Positions 1-6,686 of a DNA stretch of 34,306 nt are shown here, piece by piece. How positions within the stretch are numbered: position 1 is the stretch's first letter; each line of letters opens with the position of its first letter. This DNA comes from UMGS363 sp051891935 (GTDB lineage Bacteria > Bacillota > Clostridia > Oscillospirales > Ruminococcaceae): the NCBI GenBank assembly GCA_051891935.1, contig JBJFFR010000153.1, positions 1 to 34,306 on the forward strand. The letters are read 5' to 3'. The notes under the pieces were generated by a model. It ran no database searches and was not told the origin of the DNA. It saw nothing but the letters and a program-made list of their open reading frames with translations. The translations under genes were made by a program, and so were the position numbers.

Positions 1-165
1 CACTTTTCATTCGGTTTGTCAATAGGTTTTTGCTTATTCTATGTTTTTATTACTTATTTCGACACTTTTTCCACTTTTGTGCACATTTTTCACAATGCCG
101 CACTAAACCGATACAACAAATACATTATCCAAAGACCATTTAGCTGTCCTTGCAAATAACCGTGT
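1..165. other. Intergenic, AT-rich, no gene seen
   Basis: No credible coding region is seen here. Two short signals exist. A perfect TTGACA reads on the minus strand at 17-22; a matching -10 would fall beyond the window start, so it may belong to a promoter reading out of the window. TGTCGAAA on the minus strand at 57-64 resembles the core of a Spo0A box, but a single 8-mer is weak evidence. Confidence 0.3.
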
Positions 166-199
166 CAAAAAGAAAGCGCACATTCCGAAGAATATGCGC
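166..199 (-). terminator. Rho-independent terminator of the 6S-like RNA
   Basis: On the minus strand the arms GCGCATATTC and GAATGTGCGC form a hairpin around a short TTCG-like loop, with one internal mismatch, followed by a T-rich tract (TTTCTTTTTG). It ends the structured RNA encoded upstream on the same strand. Confidence 0.75.
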
Positions 200-368
200 T
201 CTGTTTTTAATGTGAACCGCCTTGCCGCCATGTGAAGCATAAAACCCACACTCAAGCAGGTGGGCAACAGCCCAACAGTTTCACGCTCCCTGCGTCCGTG
301 GCTCCACACATCTAATGTGGCGGGAGGTCTGCAATCCGCTGCCGGAGTCTGAATCCCTTTAATAATGT
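166..368 (-). ncRNA. ssrS: Structured RNA of about 200 nt, probably 6S RNA
   Basis: A promoter and a terminator bracket about 200 nt with no reading frame of its own, the size expected of 6S RNA, the global regulator that mimics an open promoter and sequesters sigma-70 type RNA polymerase. Reading the minus strand, CCGCCA pairs with TGGCGG, GTGAA with TTCAC, and CCCAC with GTGGG, giving one long imperfect hairpin with internal bubbles as in 6S. The G/C-rich 3' segment (GGCGGCAAGGCGG) runs straight into the terminator. The family call rests on size, overall fold and isolation, because I could not run a covariance model. Another small structured RNA remains possible. The 68-codon minus-strand reading frame inside it is incidental. 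Confidence 0.55.
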
Positions 369-373
369 GTTGG

Positions 374-400
374 ATTATAAAAACACACTTTATCGGTCAA
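374..400 (-). promoter_or_regulatory. Promoter of the 6S-like RNA
   Basis: On the minus strand, TTGACC (395-400) and TATAAT (374-379) are separated by 15 bp. That is slightly short of the 17-bp optimum, but both hexamers are near consensus. Initiation about 7 nt downstream would give a transcript of roughly 200 nt ending at the terminator at 166-199. Confidence 0.6.
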
Positions 401-475
401 AGCAGTAGTCACTTTATTTACCTGACATTATTATAACACATCGTTCTGAAAAAATCAATAGAAATTTTCGGAAAA

Positions 476-775
476 TTATTCGTACATATCATTGAGTCTT
501 TCAAGGAACATATTTCCGATGCGCTCATACTCTTCATCGCTGTCGATAGTAGTGAGTATTTCGTCATTGTTTTCATCGTATTCGGACTTGAGAACAACAA
601 GCTCTGTATCAGCCTCGATCTCCTTTGTGGGATCTTCATAATAAGGAACGAGGGCATAGTAGTGATCGTCGCCAACGTCCATTTCATCGATCTTTTCAAA
701 AGTCTGCTCTACGCCGTCTTCGTCAACGAGGGTGTAGATGTCAGTACCAAAATCCATGTCAAATTCTTCTGCCAT
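476..775 (-). CDS. DUF1292 family protein (YrzB-like)
   Basis: This is a 99-residue, strongly acidic protein with no signal peptide or membrane segment. The pattern of an acidic N-terminus, a Tyr-Thr-Leu-Val-Asp-Glu-Asp-Gly core and a central Tyr-Tyr-Ala-Leu-Val-Pro segment matches DUF1292 (B. subtilis YrzB). Many Firmicutes carry this gene near yrrK/ruvX-like genes. Its molecular function is not known. The start is well supported by an AAAGGAGGCAG ribosome-binding site ending 7 bases before the ATG. About 75 bp separate its stop from the promoter of the 6S-like RNA on the same strand, with no obvious terminator between them. No -35/-10 pair of good spacing was recognised upstream. Confidence 0.85.
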   Translation of the reverse strand: MAEEFDMDFGTDIYTLVDEDGVEQTFEKIDEMDVGDDHYYALVPYYEDPTKEIEADTELVVLKSEYDENNDEILTTIDSDEEYERIGNMFLERLNDMYE

Positions 776-919
776 AATGCTGCCTCCTTTATATATAAAA
801 CGTCTGCTGCAAAATCAGCACTCAACATTTTTATTGTACTACAACACCGTCAAAATGTCAATATGTAAAATATATAAAAAATCAGCACAAAATATATCAT
901 TATTTTCGGCAAAAAACTG

Positions 920-948
920 TTGACTTTTGCTAAACGATATGGTATATT
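920..948 (+). promoter_or_regulatory. Strong housekeeping promoter for the 1.2-kb RNA
   Basis: TTGACT (920-925), a 17-bp spacer and TATATT (943-948) form a near-consensus sigma-70/SigA promoter. The predicted start is about 955, directly before AAGGAG. No normal gene follows on this strand for 1.2 kb, so the promoter implies a dedicated transcript. Confidence 0.8.
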
Positions 949-1114
949 ATATTCAAGGAGAGAGAAAAGGTGAAAACAAAGGAACACTAAATACTCTAAC
1001 CTAAAGCATTCAAAGATAATTCGCCGGGAATCAGTCAAAGCCTTCAGACGATGCAGGATCCCGAACGAATATCAGGAAAATGAAAATAACGCTTGGAAAG
1101 GAAGGGCGAGTCCG

Positions 1115-1180
1115 ATGGAATTAATTGAAGAGCAGTCTTTAGAGAGTACCTTTTGCGGCTCGTGCATAATGACCTTTTAA
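1115..1180 (+). CDS. Possible 21-codon ORF in the large RNA
   Basis: The ATG at 1115 follows AAGGAAGGG (1098-1106) at 8-nt spacing. The 21-residue product has an acidic first half and a CGSC pair of cysteines near its C-terminus. The stop is TAA at 1178-1180. It is one of the longer well-spaced SD-ATG units in this transcript. Translation is possible but unproven, and the same bases include one arm (1154-1160) of the predicted long-range RNA stem, so structure and translation would compete. Confidence 0.25.
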   Translation: MELIEEQSLESTFCGSCIMTF

Positions 1181-1322
1181 GAAACATACAGCGGAGTTTA
1201 AATGTAAAACATAGAATGTTTCACTCCGACACGATAGTGTATCGAATTAAAAACTTAAAAGCAAAAAGCTAAGCCGCATATCTCAAAAATTTCAGCATGG
1301 GATATACGGATTTTTTATACCC
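1154..1322 (+). other. Folded RNA domain within the large transcript
   Basis: TGCGGCT (1154-1160) is perfectly complementary to AGCCGCA (1272-1278), closing a domain of about 125 nt. Inside it, CGGAGT (1192-1197) pairs with ACTCCG, enclosing a small ACAT/ATGT stem. Just 3' of the domain, GGG-TAT (from 1300) pairs with ATA-CCC (to 1322). Nested, non-overlapping helices of this kind favour an RNA with a defined fold rather than decayed coding sequence. Confidence 0.45.
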
Positions 1323-1650
1323 TTTCGCAGGATCCCGAAGCTTCTCCAACCGAGGGGTACTCATAAGACGAAGAGAGTGTTTACGCCTTAAGGCTTTACA
1401 TAAAAGGCAATAATTGTGAAAGGTGATTCCAATGGATCATAAGATTTACTGACATATTTTCACAGAAAGGTCGAATACCAATGCAGTAAATTTCAAAAGC
1501 TGATCGAAGACTTATCTGAAAGAAGTGAAGTCGTATGAAAATTTTGACGAGGTATTTATACATCTGAAAGATTGGAGTGAGACCACCGGATAATTCAGCT
1601 TCGCGTTAATAACGCATAGGACAAAATCTTATAAAAAGGAGCGATGAGCT

Positions 1651-1692
1651 ATGAAAAATCTGAAGCGTCGTTTCCATGACGAAAATATCTGA
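1651..1692 (+). CDS. Possible 13-codon ORF (MKNLKRRFHDENI)
   Basis: AAGGAG (1636-1641) precedes the ATG by 9 nt. The basic 13-residue peptide ends in ATC-TGA. It aligns with the peptide encoded at 2001-2042 (both start MKN, both have Arg then His, both end in Ile), suggesting that the two units descend from one ancestral unit. Expression is unproven. Confidence 0.2.
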   Translation: MKNLKRRFHDENI

Positions 1693-1895
1693 TAAAATCG
1701 CAAGGGAGTGAGTCCGACAGGTTAGGTTAGCGAAGTCCGCAAGGACGGGAGATCAGAACAAATCCAATAAGAAAAGAAGAGATCACAAATGGTAATATAT
1801 AGGACTTCTCAAAAATTCTGAATAACAGGAGTGAAAACCAATGCACTGATTGTCTTAACAGCCGATTCCATTAAATTTTAAAGGAGTGTCCGCTT

Positions 1896-1946
1896 ATGTG
1901 GAAGCTTGTAAGAATGGATAAAGCAATCAGAAATTTCAGGAGGTAA
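1896..1946 (+). CDS. Possible 16-codon basic ORF
   Basis: AGGAG (1882-1886) lies 9 nt before the ATG. The product starts MWKLVRMDK, ends FRR, and is strongly basic. Its last codons AGG-AGG-TAA themselves form the AGGAGG box for the next three-codon ORF at 1953, so the two units are directly interlocked. Confidence 0.2.
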   Translation: MWKLVRMDKAIRNFRR

Positions 1947-2000
1947 AGTCCAATGAAGCGATAAAAACTGCTCTAACTTAATGAAAGCGAGTGGTGTTTT

Positions 2001-2042
2001 ATGAAAAATGTTCTCAGATCACATGGTTTGAAAGAAATCTGA
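2001..2042 (+). CDS. Possible 13-codon ORF (MKNVLRSHGLKEI)
   Basis: Its ATG overlaps the TGA of a seven-codon ORF (1981-2004, MKASGVL) as ATGA, an arrangement typical of translational coupling. It resembles the peptide at 1651-1692. The upstream box is GCGAGTGG, weaker than in neighbouring units. Confidence 0.2.
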   Translation: MKNVLRSHGLKEI

Positions 2043-2101
2043 AGAAACGGAGTGAGTCCACCAGAACATTTAAAGGCTTCGTGCCAAACTTAATATAAAT
2101 C

Positions 2102-2133
2102 AAAGCAGCTGTCAGGTCGTCAGCTGCTTTTTT
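2102..2133 (+). terminator. Strong intrinsic terminator of the large RNA
   Basis: AAAGCAGCTG and CAGCTGCTTT form a perfect 10-bp stem around a 9-nt loop, followed by a run of six T. The stop codon of the convergent radical SAM gene (2112-2114) lies in the loop, and its last codons form the right arm, so the coding sequence and the terminator share bases. Confidence 0.85.
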
Positions 2134-3023
2134 ATTCCTTGAAGATCAAAATCGGGCGTGTATTCTTCCTTTGCCGACGATCTCTCCTGCATAAAGCCTT
2201 TGAAGCCAAGCTCCTCCGCCATTTTCAGCACGGAATTATATTCAAAGGTGCTTATCCTGCGTGAGATCTCGGGGAACTCCGAGCTGCGGTAAAACGGTGT
2301 GTACTGGCTCATAAGGCTTAAAACAATATTCTCCGTCCCCCATCGTGAAGCTATCTCCTCAAGAACTGCGATCGAATCGTGACGGTGATTCGGCAAAGTA
2401 AGGTGACGGATGATAACCCCCTTTTTCATCATGCCGTTTTCATCAAATTCCGCTGCGCCGACCTGACGTAACATCTCGTCAATTGCCGCACATACGACCT
2501 CAAAATAATCTCCTGCGCCCGAATATTTCTGTGCGATCTCATTATTATGATACTTAAAATCGGGCAAAAAAATATCAACATATCCATCCAGCATTTTCAG
2601 CGTTTCAACACGCTCATATCCGCCGGTGTTGTAAACTATCGGAACATTCAGCCTGCCTTTGACAAGATCAAGCGCCGAAATGATCTGCGGAACGAAATGC
2701 GTCGGACTGACAAGCTCTATGTTCTGCGCACCCTTCTCCTGCAGCTCAAGAAATATCTCTCCAAGACGCTGCTCGGTTATAACTGCGCCACAGTTTTCCG
2801 ATGATATTTTATAATTCTGGCAGAATACACACTTTAAGCTGCAGCCCGAGAAGAAGATCGTGCCTGCGCCGTTTTCACCCGACAAGCAGGGTTCTTCCCA
2901 CTTGTGGAGATACGCTTTTGCAGCACGAAGCTCTGCACCCTCGCCGCAGAATCCCGTTCCGTGAGTCCTGTCAGCACCGCACCTTCTCGGGCAGAGCTCA
3001 CATTTTGTAAAATCATATTTCAT
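2112..3023 (-). CDS. pflX: Radical SAM protein, PflX-like (pyruvate formate-lyase activase relative)
   Basis: This 303-residue protein carries the radical SAM signature CxxxCxxC (Cys61, Cys65, Cys68) preceded by a Cys-rich N-terminus (Cys8, Cys11, Cys15, Cys26) that can hold a second cluster. That architecture is typical of COG1313/PflX proteins, which resemble glycyl-radical enzyme activases but whose substrate is not established. The later Tyr-Asn-Thr-Gly-Gly and Asp-Ile-Phe-Leu-Pro-Asp-Phe-Lys segments fit the radical SAM barrel. The start has a modest GAGG box about 7 nt upstream. No glycyl-radical enzyme lies in the window. The final codons and stop lie inside the terminator hairpin of the convergent 1.2-kb RNA, so the last eight residues are constrained by that element. 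Confidence 0.85.
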   Translation of the reverse strand: MKYDFTKCELCPRRCGADRTHGTGFCGEGAELRAAKAYLHKWEEPCLSGENGAGTIFFSGCSLKCVFCQNYKISSENCGAVITEQRLGEIFLELQEKGAQNIELVSPTHFVPQIISALDLVKGRLNVPIVYNTGGYERVETLKMLDGYVDIFLPDFKYHNNEIAQKYSGAGDYFEVVCAAIDEMLRQVGAAEFDENGMMKKGVIIRHLTLPNHRHDSIAVLEEIASRWGTENIVLSLMSQYTPFYRSSEFPEISRRISTFEYNSVLKMAEELGFKGFMQERSSAKEEYTPDFDLQGIKKQLTT

Positions 3024-3150
3024 TTTATTGCCTCGATCATTTCAAAGTAACAACAAATCTCCCCTTTGCAGAAATATGATAAATCACCATATTGTCCGGC
3101 AAAAGGGAGTTCTTTCAGCTAATAATATTGGAATTATTCATAAAACCGGA

Positions 3151-4494
3151 TCACGCGCTCTTTGTTTTAACTGTTACAGTTTTGGATTTTTTGCCTTCAA
3201 CCGATTTGCCGTTTGATTTGGTAACGGAAGAAACTTTGATTCTATAGACCGTACTCTTCTTCAGACCTTTGATAACACAGGAATTCTTTGATACAGTCTT
3301 GTATTTTTCACACTTGCCGGTTTTACTGTCATAGAGATAAACGATGTAAGAATCTGCTTTTGAAACCTCGTCCCACTCAATAGTCACAGAGTTCTTTGTC
3401 TTTGCGGATACTTTGAAATTTGTGGGAGCTGCAGGAGCTTTCACAGTAGATTTGTTTGCCTTTTTTTCAAAGTAGTAGTTGTACGGGATCCCTTTGTTTT
3501 TAACATATTTTTCGGCACTCGAACCCATGACTACATTTATTGATATCTGCTGCGGAAGGAATCTGTCACGGATTATATAAAGCTTGTAATCGTTACTGTC
3601 ACAAAAACTTGATTGAGCGGTGCAAGGCGAGATGTTGTTGCGATTATTATAGGAAAGATAATCCATATACATAGGAGTTTTTCCATCATTGTAAACATAA
3701 GCATATCTTTCATTATCATATTCATCGTAACCATAGGAATCAAAAAACTTTCTGCTGATCAGATTATCTAAGCTTACAGCTGTCTGTTTTCTATCAGAAT
3801 CTTGATCCTCAATAAAAGATGCATACCAAGCAATTGAGTATCCAAACGGTTCATCGTATAACGAAATCGATGTTTTTCCCGGGATCGTAAGTCCGCGAAG
3901 ATTGGGACAGTTAAGGAAAGCATAGTTACCGATCGAAGTACAGCTTTTTGGAATAGAGAATTCCTTTAAGCTTACGCAATTAAAAAATGCCAGTTCGTCG
4001 ATCGAAAATTCAAATTCCGAACCTTTTATATTAAAATATTTAAGTCCGGTACAATTTGCAAAAGCTCTGTTGCCAACACACCGATCTATGCTGCCCGAAA
4101 CTTCAATTTTTTCAAGATTCACGCATTTGTTGAAAGCATCGTCTTCAAAATAAGTATCTCCTTTAATAAAAACTTTACTGAGTCGAGTACATCCCCGAAA
4201 AGCGTGTCTTTTTATATAAAGATCCCCTTCTGCAGTAATGGAAGATATCTGATGTGAACCTTCAAAAGCGCCTTCGTTAATATACTTGACCCCTTTAGGG
4301 ATAACAACGTCGCCGCCGGAACCTATATAACCATTGATTCCTGTTTTACTCGAATCAAGAAGGAAGTCCTTTAATGCTGCATCTGCCGTTATGGCAATAC
4401 TTATCTTGTCATTGAACCGTTCGGGAAGAACAGTTATCATACCTGCAGAAAGCATTATTGCAAGAGCACACGAAATGATCTTTGTTTTTTTCAT
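3151..4494 (-). CDS. Secreted leucine-rich repeat (BspA type) and fibronectin III protein
   Basis: The 447-residue product starts with a Sec signal peptide (MKKTKIISCALAIML, cleavage near residue 38). Residues about 50-230 contain repeats of the form F..C..L..I.I......I...AF..C, the LRR_5/BspA pattern of cell-surface adhesins. Residues about 353-447 form a fibronectin type III domain. A central stretch rich in Tyr, Asp and Asn is unassigned. No LPXTG motif, transmembrane anchor or dockerin is seen, so the protein is probably released or held non-covalently. AAAGGGGG precedes the ATG at good distance, and a near-perfect promoter lies upstream. The likely role is adhesion or substrate binding. 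It stands alone, divergent from the SDR gene. Confidence 0.85.
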   Translation of the reverse strand: MKKTKIISCALAIMLSAGMITVLPERFNDKISIAITADAALKDFLLDSSKTGINGYIGSGGDVVIPKGVKYINEGAFEGSHQISSITAEGDLYIKRHAFRGCTRLSKVFIKGDTYFEDDAFNKCVNLEKIEVSGSIDRCVGNRAFANCTGLKYFNIKGSEFEFSIDELAFFNCVSLKEFSIPKSCTSIGNYAFLNCPNLRGLTIPGKTSISLYDEPFGYSIAWYASFIEDQDSDRKQTAVSLDNLISRKFFDSYGYDEYDNERYAYVYNDGKTPMYMDYLSYNNRNNISPCTAQSSFCDSNDYKLYIIRDRFLPQQISINVVMGSSAEKYVKNKGIPYNYYFEKKANKSTVKAPAAPTNFKVSAKTKNSVTIEWDEVSKADSYIVYLYDSKTGKCEKYKTVSKNSCVIKGLKKSTVYRIKVSSVTKSNGKSVEGKKSKTVTVKTKSA

Positions 4495-4533
4495 TTATAT
4501 CCCCCTTTAAAATTAATAATATTGTCATAATTC

Positions 4534-4562
4534 ATTATACCGCAGAATCTCAAAAATGTCAA
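4534..4562 (-). promoter_or_regulatory. Promoter of the LRR/FN3 gene
   Basis: TTGACA (4557-4562) and TATAAT (4534-4539) on the minus strand are separated by 17 bp. Both hexamers match the housekeeping consensus exactly. Confidence 0.85.
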
Positions 4563-4608
4563 TAAATCATTAGCAAAATATCAAAAAAGTCAATTATTCA
4601 AGTTTTCC

Positions 4609-4637
4609 TTGAAAATAAACATAGCTTCTGTTATAAT
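4609..4637 (+). promoter_or_regulatory. Promoter of the SDR-ThrE operon
   Basis: TTGAAA (4609-4614), a 17-bp spacer and TATAAT (4632-4637) lie about 45 bp before the SDR start codon. The promoter diverges from that of the LRR gene. Confidence 0.8.
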
Positions 4638-4682
4638 ATAATAAACACACAAAATCGTTCATCGGAAAGGAACGGAAAAACT

Positions 4683-5417
4683 ATGTCACAAACAGTTATC
4701 GTCACAGGCGCATCAAGGGGCATCGGAAGAGCCTGCGCACTGCTTTTCGGAAAAAACGGTGCTGATGTCATCGTTAATTATACAAAATCAAAGGAAAAAT
4801 CGGAGGAAGTCTGCGAAGAGATCGCAAGGCTCGGCGGAAGAGCGCTCCCGTTCTGCGCAGACGTTTCCGACAGAAAAGCCGTTGACGAAATGACCGCCTT
4901 TGCAAGAAAGCATTTCGGCAGCATTGACGTTCTGATAAACAACGCAGGCATCGCCGAGCAGATAATGTTCTGCGACATAACCGAGGAAAAATGGGACAGA
5001 ATGTTTGATGTTGACGTAAAAGGTGTTTACAACTGCATACAGTCCGTTCTCCCCGATATGATTCACCAAAAATCGGGCAGAATAATAAATATATCGTCAA
5101 TGTGGGGAATAACGGGAGCTTCCTGCGAAGTGCATTATTCCGCCGCAAAAGCCGCCGTTATCGGAATGACAAAAGCGCTCGCAAAGGAGCTTGGACCGTC
5201 AGGTATAACCGTCAACGTCATCGCCCCCGGAGTCATCTCCACAGAGATGAACGGAAATATTTCCGAGGAAATAATGGACGAACTAAAAGAGGAAACTCCC
5301 CTCGGACGGATAGGCACTCCCGAGGATATCGCCGAAACAGCTCTTTTCCTCGCATCGCCGAAAGCGTCATTCATAACGGGCGAAACCATTTCTGTAAACG
5401 GAGGATTCGTGATCTGA
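4683..5417 (+). CDS. Short-chain dehydrogenase/reductase, FabG-like
   Basis: A classical SDR of 244 residues. The NAD(P)-binding TGxxxGIG motif is at 8-15, NNAG at 86-89, and the catalytic Ser139, Tyr152 and Lys156 are all present, followed by the Pro-Gly segment after the active site and a C-terminal GGF end as in 3-oxoacyl-ACP reductases. FabG proteins reduce 3-oxoacyl-ACP with NADPH, but this copy is not beside other fatty-acid genes, so another keto substrate is possible. The start has AAAGGAAC upstream. It is followed after one base by an amino-acid exporter gene, which implies one operon. Confidence 0.85.
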   Translation: MSQTVIVTGASRGIGRACALLFGKNGADVIVNYTKSKEKSEEVCEEIARLGGRALPFCADVSDRKAVDEMTAFARKHFGSIDVLINNAGIAEQIMFCDITEEKWDRMFDVDVKGVYNCIQSVLPDMIHQKSGRIINISSMWGITGASCEVHYSAAKAAVIGMTKALAKELGPSGITVNVIAPGVISTEMNGNISEEIMDELKEETPLGRIGTPEDIAETALFLASPKASFITGETISVNGGFVI

Positions 5418-5418
5418 T

Positions 5419-6192
5419 ATGACAAGCAAAGAATTACTGTCGTTGACATCGCAGATCGGTATGATGCTGCTTGAAAACGGCGCAGAGATCTACCGTGTCG
5501 AGGACAGCGTTGTCCGAATTGCCGAAGCATACGGCTATAAGCATGGCGAACGGTTCGAGGTGTTCGCCATTCCTCCTGCGATCATCATCACCGTACAGGA
5601 TGAGGATGGCACTCCCCTTACGACCCACCGCAACACACGCACAAGGGTAAATAACCTTGACCGTGTTGACAGGATAAACAACCTCTCTCGGTTCATCTGC
5701 TCGGAAAAGCCCGATTTTGCGACCGTTAATAACTATATTTCGCAGATAAAAAAGCGTAAGACCTACCCTTTTTACGCCGTTGTGTTGAGCTACGCCGTTA
5801 TCGGCGCAACATTTGCTCTGTTTTTCGGCGGCGGCTGGCGTGAAGCTGTCGCAGGCGGTGTTATCGCAGCAGTGATCTCGCTCATCGAAAAAGCCGTAAC
5901 AAAGGTTCGCCCGAGCGTGTTCTTTAACAGCCTGATATGCGCACTTTTTACCGCCGCAGCAGCGGTTGTATGCTATTACTTCGGACTTACGAACGAATAT
6001 GACAGCGTTATAATCGGCGCAGCTATGACGCTCGTCCCGGGAATAACGATAACGAACTGTATGCGTGATTTTATCGCAGGCGATTTCATTGCAGGACTTT
6101 ACACCCTCATAGAAGCACTGCTCACAGCCACAGGAATGGCGGTCGGTGCAGCATTTGCAATTTCCGTTTTGACAAAATTGCTCGATATATAG
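5419..6192 (+). CDS. Threonine/serine exporter, ThrE N-terminal half (YjjP-like, DUF1212)
   Basis: At 257 residues it has a soluble N-terminal domain (about 1-115) followed by four to five hydrophobic helices, including GGGWREAVAGGVIAAVISLIE and a long C-terminal pair. The SQIGMMLLENGAEIYRVEDS start and the LVPGITITNCMRD motif are hallmarks of DUF1212/ThrE proteins, which export threonine and serine in Corynebacterium. In many bacteria the single ThrE chain is split into a large and a small subunit, as here. The ATG follows the SDR stop by one base. It is expected to work with the next gene. Confidence 0.85.
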   Translation: MTSKELLSLTSQIGMMLLENGAEIYRVEDSVVRIAEAYGYKHGERFEVFAIPPAIIITVQDEDGTPLTTHRNTRTRVNNLDRVDRINNLSRFICSEKPDFATVNNYISQIKKRKTYPFYAVVLSYAVIGATFALFFGGGWREAVAGGVIAAVISLIEKAVTKVRPSVFFNSLICALFTAAAAVVCYYFGLTNEYDSVIIGAAMTLVPGITITNCMRDFIAGDFIAGLYTLIEALLTATGMAVGAAFAISVLTKLLDI

Positions 6193-6229
6193 ACCCTGCT
6201 AATCTGCTTTATAGAATAAAGGTGTTTTT

Positions 6230-6685
6230 ATGAATGTATTACAAGATATAGTGCTTCCTGCGCTTTACAGCTTCATTGCGTCAATAGCGTTCGGCATACA
6301 GTTCAATATCCGATTTCGGCACATCATCGCCTCGGCTGTCGGCGGAGTTATAAGTCAGGTCATTTTCAGCGCAGCCGAGCTTGGCGGCAGCAGCGAAGCT
6401 CTTTGCTATTTCCTTGCGACCTGCTCAATAGCGGTCTATTCCGAATTTCTCGCAAAGCGGCTTCACGTTCCCGTGAATATGTACCTCGTTGTTGCGATTA
6501 TACCGCTTGTCCCGGGAAAGCTGATATATCAGGCAATGATATCGCTGATAAACGGAGAAATGCAAAGCTTCGCCGACCAATGCACAGCCGCATTCGCCGC
6601 CGCAGGAGCTATCGCAATGGGTATCTTCGCCGTTTCATCAATAGTGAGAGTTTTCCGTGTCGTTATCAAGAAAACGGGTATATAA
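6230..6685 (+). CDS. Threonine/serine exporter, ThrE C-terminal half (YjjB-like, DUF3815)
   Basis: A 151-residue protein with four to five transmembrane helices and the IIPLVPGKLIYQAM motif that mirrors the LVPG motif of the partner gene, as expected for the ThrE_2 domain. The two proteins together should form the amino-acid efflux carrier in the membrane. AAAGGTG precedes the start. It is the last gene of the operon and ends 2 bp before a strong bidirectional terminator. Confidence 0.85.
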   Translation: MNVLQDIVLPALYSFIASIAFGIQFNIRFRHIIASAVGGVISQVIFSAAELGGSSEALCYFLATCSIAVYSEFLAKRLHVPVNMYLVVAIIPLVPGKLIYQAMISLINGEMQSFADQCTAAFAAAGAIAMGIFAVSSIVRVFRVVIKKTGI

Positions 6686-6686
6686 T

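Larger units (their letters stand above)
1053..1339 (+). repeat. 13-nt direct repeat GCAGGATCCCGAA
   Basis: GCAGGATCCCGAA occurs identically at 1053-1065 and 1327-1339, flanking the folded domain at 1154-1322. The entry spans both copies. A 13-nt exact match within 300 bp is unlikely by chance and suggests either duplication or a conserved RNA element used twice. Confidence 0.6.
1419..2064 (+). repeat. Degenerate tandem array of about 12 units, each with an SD-like box, most followed by ATG and a tiny ORF
   Basis: Purine-rich boxes related to GGAGTGAGTCC start near 1419, 1466, 1521, 1574, 1638, 1705, 1775, 1828, 1883, 1939, 1986 and 2049, so they are spaced 47-70 nt apart. Nine lead, usually within 6-10 nt, to an ATG and a very short ORF: 1432 MDHKIY, 1481 MQ, 1535 MKILTRYLYI, 1651 MKNLKRRFHDENI, 1789 MVIYRTSQKF, 1841 MH, 1896 (16 codons), 1953 MKR, 2001 MKNVLRSHGLKEI. 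Three units (1574, 1705, 2049) keep the box but lack the ATG. Several ORFs end in a shared ATCTGA or TTCTGA block just before the next box. The box resembles an extended complement of the 16S rRNA 3' end (GGAGGTGATCC), beyond the usual core. Units are too divergent for CRISPR repeats. Confidence 0.6.
955..2135 (+). ncRNA. Large (about 1.2 kb) RNA with tandem SD-ATG mini-ORF units, family not recognised
   Basis: A near-consensus promoter and a strong terminator bracket about 1180 nt whose longest ATG reading frame is 38 codons. The 5' half (955-1400) contains long-range complementarity (TGCGGCT at 1154-1160 with AGCCGCA at 1272-1278), nested hairpins and a 13-nt direct repeat. The 3' half (1419-2064) is a degenerate tandem array. 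The transcript begins almost directly with AAGGAG and, 9 nt later, a GTG-started 6-codon ORF (970-990, MKTKEH). Other short ORFs without a clear ribosome-binding site start at 1051 (10 codons), 1080 (14), 1216 (18) and 1297 (38). It could be a large ornate non-coding RNA in the sense of ROOL, GOLLD or OLE, none of which I can match by eye, or a polycistronic messenger for very small peptides. Transcription is well supported; function is unknown. Confidence 0.6.

Noticed and set aside
57..64. Spo0A box (TGTCGAAA on the minus strand)
   Set aside because: A single 8-mer in AT-rich DNA with no gene attached within the window is not enough support.
103..309. 68-codon minus-strand frame in the 6S-like RNA
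   Set aside because: It lies across the hairpin and terminator of a structured RNA and has no ribosome-binding site.
1419..2064. CRISPR array
   Set aside because: Unit length varies (47-70 nt), the repeats are highly degenerate, and no cas gene is near.
955..2135. Pseudogene of a longer protein
   Set aside because: No frame gives recognisable protein fragments, and the periodic SD-ATG-stop pattern with folded 5' domain is not what random decay produces. Not fully excluded without homologues.
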